The notes under the pieces are model-generated. The model saw only the letters and a program-made list of their open reading frames with translations. It had not been told where the DNA came from and did no database searches. A stretch of 6,363 nucleotides of DNA, from the NCBI GenBank assembly GCA_012960055.1, contig DUCA01000053.1, forward strand, positions 1 through 6,363, read 5' to 3'. The translations under genes and the position numbers were made by a program. Origin of the DNA: Cycloclasticus sp. Lineage in GTDB: Bacteria > Pseudomonadota > Gammaproteobacteria > Methylococcales > Cycloclasticaceae. Below are positions 5,751 through 6,363 of this stretch, one piece after another (within the stretch, counting starts at the first letter, position 1; each line of letters begins with the position of its first letter).

Positions 5751-6363
5751 CTAAATAGCATACAAGACACCTGTACCACCCAATCCACAATAACCATTAG
5801 GGTTCTTAGCCAAATATTGCTGATGGTAACCTTCTGCATAATAAAATGACGTCGATGACAAAACTTCGGTTGTAATCAGCCCATAACCCGCCTTACTTAA
5901 TTTTTCCTGAAAGTCATCACGCGTTTGCTGCGCTAATTTAGCCTCTCCACCCGTAGCATAATAGATACCAGAGCGATATTGCGTCCCTCTATCGTTCCCT
6001 TGTTGCATCCCTTGCGTTGGGTTATGCGACTCCCAAAAAACTTTTAATAGTTGCAAATAAGAAATAACTAATGGGTCATACACCACTAGCACCACTTCGT
6101 TATGCCCTGTTTGGCCGGAACACACCTCTTCATAGGTTGGATTAGGTGTAAACCCAGCCGCATAACCAACCGCTGTTGAATAAACCCCTTCTAACTGCCA
6201 AAACTTTCGTTCAGCACCCCAGAAACACCCTAAACCAAATACAGCTGTTTTATATCCATCAGGGAAAGGTGCTTCCAAACGGTGACCGTTATAAACATAA
6301 TGTGAATTAGGTAACGGAATAACCTCACTGCGTCCCGGTAGCGCTTCACTGGCTGTGGGTAAA
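5751..6363 (-). CDS. msrA: Peptide-methionine (S)-S-oxide reductase MsrA (partial, N-terminus beyond right edge)
   Basis: MsrA reduces the S-epimer of methionine sulfoxide in proteins or free methionine and is recycled by thioredoxin. The frame is open from the stop at 5751-5753 to the window edge, giving 203 residues. An in-frame TTG at 6278 is not the start, because the upstream codons still match MsrA: ALPGRSEVIP and HYVYNGHRLE correspond to the E. coli ALPGR and VNGH region. About ten N-terminal residues appear to be missing. Visible motifs, in partial numbering, are GCFWGAE with catalytic Cys46, the VCSGQTGHNE segment, GNDRGTQYRS, YYAEGYHQQYL, and NPNGYCGLGG with recycling Cys192. The protein ends GTGVLYAI and lacks the second recycling Cys found eight residues further on in E. 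coli MsrA. It lies upstream of and co-directional with the FadL-like gene across a 101-base gap with no clear terminator. Confidence 0.96.
   Translation of the reverse strand, partial: LPTASEALPGRSEVIPLPNSHYVYNGHRLEAPFPDGYKTAVFGLGCFWGAERKFWQLEGVYSTAVGYAAGFTPNPTYEEVCSGQTGHNEVVLVVYDPLVISYLQLLKVFWESHNPTQGMQQGNDRGTQYRSGIYYATGGEAKLAQQTRDDFQEKLSKAGYGLITTEVLSSTSFYYAEGYHQQYLAKNPNGYCGLGGTGVLYAI

Noticed and set aside
6276..6278. TTG as the msrA start
   Set aside because: Upstream codons remain in frame to the window edge and continue to match the N-terminal region of MsrA proteins, so the true start lies outside the window.

Overview
The window looks like ordinary chromosomal DNA of a gammaproteobacterium, probably an aquatic heterotroph. 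The reasons are a PlsB-type glycerol-3-phosphate acyltransferase that aligns with the E. coli enzyme without gaps through its catalytic motifs, a TtcA of typical length, an E. coli-like family-1 uracil-DNA glycosylase, an E. coli-type MsrA and a short FadL/OMPP1-type outer membrane protein. Base composition is moderate (a little below 50% GC by eye) and similar across the genes. I see no insertion sequence, phage gene, tRNA, rRNA or CRISPR array. The genus cannot be named from this sequence.

Layout. (1) Positions 1-2444, minus strand: ttcA is followed by plsB in a one-base stop/start overlap (TAATG). plsB runs off the left edge, and 528 codons of it are visible. (2) Positions 2445-2590: a divergent intergenic region with a good extended -10 promoter for the rightward genes and a weaker candidate for ttcA. 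(3) Positions 2591-4338, plus strand: a divergent ADP-ribosylglycohydrolase-fold gene and ung, five bases apart, ending in a 13-bp perfect hairpin that can terminate transcription from both sides. (4) Positions 4396-5649, minus strand: a FadL-family outer membrane protein with a signal peptide, a good ribosome binding site and a candidate promoter. (5) Positions 5751-6363, minus strand: msrA, running off the right edge.

How the genes relate. Most are housekeeping: phospholipid synthesis (plsB), tRNA thiolation (ttcA), uracil base excision (ung), methionine sulfoxide repair (msrA) and uptake of hydrophobic compounds (fadL-like). The least routine gene is the ADP-ribosylglycohydrolase homologue. 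It keeps the overall fold signature, but both acidic motifs that hold the metal ions in classical family members are replaced by Gln/Ser/Asn. It is also tightly coupled to ung, so it is either a non-canonical enzyme or a binding protein. Other protein-level oddities are a PlsC-like Gln in the PlsB HX4D motif, loss of the second recycling Cys in MsrA, and a Cys pair near the C-terminus of the FadL-like barrel. I found no clear novel multigene system.
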